Positions 61,178-64,000 of a DNA stretch of 64,000 nucleotides are shown piece by piece. Source of the DNA: Paraburkholderia piptadeniae (GTDB lineage Bacteria; Pseudomonadota; Gammaproteobacteria; Burkholderiales; Burkholderiaceae). Each line of letters opens with the position of its first letter. Within the stretch, counting starts at the first letter, position 1. Location of the stretch: NCBI RefSeq assembly GCF_900007165.1, contig NZ_CYGY02000026.1, positions 1 through 64,000 on the forward strand. Direction: 5' to 3'. Both the position numbers and the translations under genes were made by a program. The notes under the pieces are model-generated. The model was not told the DNA's origin. It worked only from the letters and a program-made list of their open reading frames with translations, and did not search any database.

Positions 61178-62373
61178 CAGCGTGCTCCTTCGTTCGAGCC
61201 GGAAATGGCGATGTGGCGCATCAGGCGCGTCTTCACATCGGGCGGAGTAATGGTCGGGCGCGGCAAGCCATCGGGCGTGCCGCGGCGAATCGCGACGCGC
61301 ACGAAGCGCGGACCGTCGAGTTGCGGCGACGCGAACAGTTCGTCGATCAGGCTCACGTCATCGCCTTCGACAGCCGATGCATAGCCGCACGCCGCAGCAA
61401 CGCCCGCAAACGACACTTCGGGCGACACCGTCGACTGTCCGCCCGTCGAATCGTGCGCGCCGTTGTCGAGCAGAATGTGCGTGAGGTTCGCGGGACCGTA
61501 TGCGCCAAGCGTCGCAAAGACGCCCATGCGCATCAGCGCGGCGCCGTCGCCGTCGAGCGCAACGACATGCAGGTCGGGACGCGCGAGCGCAAGACCCAAT
61601 GCGAACGGCGTGAGGCAACCCATCGAGCCGACCATGTACAACTGGTTCGGCCTGTCGTCGATCGCGTAGAGTTCGCGGCCGCAGAAACCCGTCGATGCGA
61701 GCACGACCGTCGAATCCAAAGGCGTGTGCGCGATCACGCGTTGCAATGCTTCGTTGCGCGTCGGCAGCGCATCGGATGAGACGCCTCGCGACACGTCGCG
61801 CGACTCACGCTTTTCGCGTTTCGCTGCGCGGCCCGCGTCCTTCAGTTCATACGGCGCGACGCTGCCCTTCTGCATCACGAGCGCGTACGGACGGCCCGTC
61901 GCATCCATATGCGCGATCGCGCGATCGAGCGCGGGGCCGATTGCGTCAGCTTCCGTCGGGAACGTCTCCCACGGAATCTCCATCGTGTCGAACATCGCCG
62001 GCGTGATGGGGCCCATCAACTGATGCTGCGGCTCGTCGGGCACGCCCGGCTGGCCGCGCCACGTGACGATCAGCAGTTGCGGCAGACGGAACGTCCACGT
62101 CAGCGACGTAAGCGGACTCACGGCATTGCCGAGGCCCGAGTTCTGCATCATCGTAACGCCGCGCCCGCCGTTTTCCTGACCACCGCGCGCGCCGAGCGTG
62201 ATGCCCGCGATAAACGCGACGGCATCGCCCTCGTTCGCCGCCGATACGTAGTGCAGCTTCCGGTCTTGCAACACGTAGTTGATGAACGGCGTGAGATAGG
62301 AGCACGGCACGCCCGCATACCAGTCGAAGCCACGCTCGCGCGCCGCCTCGACAAACTGTGCAGCTTCGATCAT
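61177..62373 (-). CDS. Phosphonopyruvate decarboxylase
   Basis: A 398-residue thiamine-diphosphate enzyme converting phosphonopyruvate to phosphonoacetaldehyde, the step that pulls the PEP mutase equilibrium forward. The N-terminal block [19 protein letters not shown] and [21 protein letters not shown] (with the catalytic Glu) are typical. The cofactor motif is [15 protein letters not shown], followed by [17 protein letters not shown]. Its ATG at 62373 overlaps the PEP mutase stop (ATGA). The stretch [16 protein letters not shown] in the middle is a charged linker between the two domains. Confidence 0.95.
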   Translation of the reverse strand: MIEAAQFVEAARERGFDWYAGVPCSYLTPFINYVLQDRKLHYVSAANEGDAVAFIAGITLGARGGQENGGRGVTMMQNSGLGNAVSPLTSLTWTFRLPQLLIVTWRGQPGVPDEPQHQLMGPITPAMFDTMEIPWETFPTEADAIGPALDRAIAHMDATGRPYALVMQKGSVAPYELKDAGRAAKREKRESRDVSRGVSSDALPTRNEALQRVIAHTPLDSTVVLASTGFCGRELYAIDDRPNQLYMVGSMGCLTPFALGLALARPDLHVVALDGDGAALMRMGVFATLGAYGPANLTHILLDNGAHDSTGGQSTVSPEVSFAGVAAACGYASAVEGDDVSLIDELFASPQLDGPRFVRVAIRRGTPDGLPRPTITPPDVKTRLMRHIAISGSNEGAR

Positions 62374-64000
62374 TGCGCCACTCCTCCCGCAGCATCGCCC
62401 TTTGCGAGCGGCGTCTGCTCGTGCGCGAAATCGCCCGCGCGACGGAAGTCTTCGAGGTCGTTCACGCCGCGCCAGTGGCCATGCACGTACTGCACTTCGA
62501 TTTCTTCGCCGGCTTCGATCAGCGCGTTCAGCAGCGCGGGCATATCGAGCGAATCGAAATCGGCGCGCGCGCGCAGCGTGTTCATCACCGCCTGCAAACG
62601 CTCACGCCCTTCGCCGCGCACGTTCAGCAGACCGATCCAGCGGCCATGCGGTGCTTCGCCCTTCACGTCGGCTTCGTTGTTCGACACGCGGCGCAGCAGC
62701 ACCTTGTTGCCGAACAGGCCGCGATCGTCGGCGGACGAGCACCACGCGAAATCGCGCACGCTCTGGTTCGCCGCGCCCGCTTCCGAAACCGTGGACGAAT
62801 CGACGACCACGCTGAGCGGCGCTTCGCTTTCGACCAGATCGCGCACGATGTAGCTGCGGAACAGCAGGTCGCCGTACGAGATCACGGTATCGTTGTTCAA
62901 GCCGTTGACGGCGCATGCGAGCGACGTCAGCTCGCCCGTCCCTTCATGACGCTCGTTGACGACGAGCTTGATGCCCGCCGTGTCGATCGCATCGGCGCGA
63001 TAGCCGCCGACCACGGTGATGTCGTTGACGCCCTGCTTCTTGAACGCATCGACGAGCCAGCGCAACAGCGGCTTGCCCGCGATGGGCAGCATGACTTTCG
63101 GACGGTCCGTCGTCACCGCTTCGAGGCCCTTGCCGCGGCTCGCGGCGAGCACGATGGCCGAGCCCGATGCGCGCGATGCCGACAGATAACGCTCTTCCGC
63201 TTCCGAGTATTCGTCGGCGTCCTGCAGACGGAAAATCTCGTTGACGGTCGCGATGCGGTCTTCGACGTTCACCAGCGTCTGGCTCGCGTAGATCTCCTTC
63301 ACCACGGCCTGCATCGCCGACGTAGCCGCGCGAATCTGATGATTCGCCCAGATTACCGTGCTGATGCCCGCCTTGCGGAACACTTCCGTCGGCGTGCTGT
63401 AGTACTTGGTCGGCACGATGACGAGCGGACCGCGGCCCGCCCACTCGCGCGCGAACTCGAGAATCTCATCGGGGCGCGAGAGCTTGCTGTGAATCAGGAT
63501 CGCGTCGGCGCCCGCCTGGCGATACGCTTCCGCGCGCTTCAACGCTTCGTCCATGCCCCAGCCCGCGATCAGCGCTTCGACGCGCGCGACGATCGAGAAA
63601 TGCTCGTCCGTCTGCGAGTCCTTGCCTGCCTTGATCTTGCCGCAGAACTCGTCGATGTCGGCGAGCGGTTGCGCTTCGCCCTTGATGAAGCTGTTCGTCT
63701 TCGGAAACTGCTTGTCCTCGATGCACACGCCCGCGACGCCGCGCTGCTCAAGCTTGCGCACGAGACGGCGCACGTTGTTGAAGTTGCCGTAGCCCGTATC
63801 GCCGTCGAGCAGGATGGGCAGGTCGCTCGCGTCGGCCATGAATTCGAGCGTATCGACGACTTGCGTCCAGCTCGCCTCGTTGTTGTCGCGCACGCCGTAT
63901 TGCGCGGAGATCGCGAGGCCCGAGCCCCAGATGCCCTTGAAGCCGGCTTCCCGCGCGATACGCGCGGAGATGCCGTTGTGGGCTTCCATCAGGAATTCGA
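62370..64000 (-). CDS. Phosphoenolpyruvate mutase fused to a C-terminal nucleotidyltransferase (5' end outside window)
   Basis: At least 543 residues are visible, entering from the right edge in an open frame ([20 protein letters not shown]). Residues up to about 285 are PEP mutase: [39 protein letters not shown] has the EDKxxxxxNS signature that separates mutases from lyases. After a short linker comes a nucleotidyltransferase ([43 protein letters not shown]). PEP mutase makes the C-P bond; the second domain probably loads a phosphonate such as AEP onto a nucleotide. The usual GxGxR loop of such transferases is altered to ASRGKGL. It leads the operon with the decarboxylase and phnW. Confidence 0.94.
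   Translation of the reverse strand, partial: EFLMEAHNGISARIAREAGFKGIWGSGLAISAQYGVRDNNEASWTQVVDTLEFMADASDLPILLDGDTGYGNFNNVRRLVRKLEQRGVAGVCIEDKQFPKTNSFIKGEAQPLADIDEFCGKIKAGKDSQTDEHFSIVARVEALIAGWGMDEALKRAEAYRQAGADAILIHSKLSRPDEILEFAREWAGRGPLVIVPTKYYSTPTEVFRKAGISTVIWANHQIRAATSAMQAVVKEIYASQTLVNVEDRIATVNEIFRLQDADEYSEAEERYLSASRASGSAIVLAASRGKGLEAVTTDRPKVMLPIAGKPLLRWLVDAFKKQGVNDITVVGGYRADAIDTAGIKLVVNERHEGTGELTSLACAVNGLNNDTVISYGDLLFRSYIVRDLVESEAPLSVVVDSSTVSEAGAANQSVRDFAWCSSADDRGLFGNKVLLRRVSNNEADVKGEAPHGRWIGLLNVRGEGRERLQAVMNTLRARADFDSLDMPALLNALIEAGEEIEVQYVHGHWRGVNDLEDFRRAGDFAHEQTPLAKGDAAGGVAQ

Overview
The window reads as chromosomal or megaplasmid DNA of a Paraburkholderia/Caballeronia-like member of the Burkholderiales. 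The GC content is high, the two general porins are of the beta-proteobacterial OmpC type, and the metabolism is typical of soil and plant-associated Burkholderiales (beta-ketoadipate, phosphonate and aralkylamine use). No rRNA, tRNA, CRISPR array, transposase or integrase was seen. Genus placement is inference from gene content.

Layout. 1-2.5 kb: an oxalate/formate-antiporter-like MFS gene (cut by the left edge) and a GntR-FCD regulator. 2.5-7.1 kb: metallophosphoesterase, DUF1428 protein, GNAT acetyltransferase, and an MscS channel with a cyclic-nucleotide-type domain. 7.1-10.9 kb: pcaF with a divergent PcaR/PcaU-type IclR regulator and a three-repeat operator, then an M20 amidohydrolase. 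11-19.2 kb: a carbon-phosphorus lyase locus, with phnF, a DUF1045 gene and phnN on the minus strand diverging from phnGHIJKLM around a compact multi-copy HutC-type operator. 19.6-29.3 kb: amino-acid binding protein, M14-type deacylase, porin, small unknown genes, a lipoprotein and glycogen phosphorylase. 29.6-40.3 kb: DHA2 exporter, threonine aldolase, a binding protein overlapping a PAS-GGDEF-EAL protein, a YdeI-like protein, an aromatic-acid transporter, a probable terminated small RNA, and a second oxalate-antiporter-like gene.

40.6-53.3 kb is the most unusual part. Six tightly overlapping genes have the order and domains of the mxaRSACKL maturation cassette of methanol dehydrogenase (MoxR ATPase, DUF58, membrane protein, VWA, TPR-like, VWA), but no methanol dehydrogenase is present. 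They are followed on the same strand by aauBEDA (tryptophan tryptophylquinone aralkylamine dehydrogenase heavy chain, AauE, AauD, light chain), two c-type cytochromes, an arylacetaldehyde-type dehydrogenase and a porin. Together these could take up an aromatic amine, deaminate it in the periplasm, pass electrons to cytochrome c and oxidise the aldehyde. No mauG, mauF or amicyanin gene is visible, so the mxa-like cassette is a candidate maturation system for the quinone enzyme.

53.4-60 kb holds a chaperone-usher fimbrial operon (pilin, chaperone, usher, adhesin, small secreted peptide) with a divergent cysteine-free pilin-like gene. 60.1-64 kb (minus strand) is a phosphonate-biosynthesis operon: PEP mutase fused to a nucleotidyltransferase (running off the right edge), phosphonopyruvate decarboxylase and AEP transaminase. 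The window therefore carries genes both to make and to break C-P bonds.
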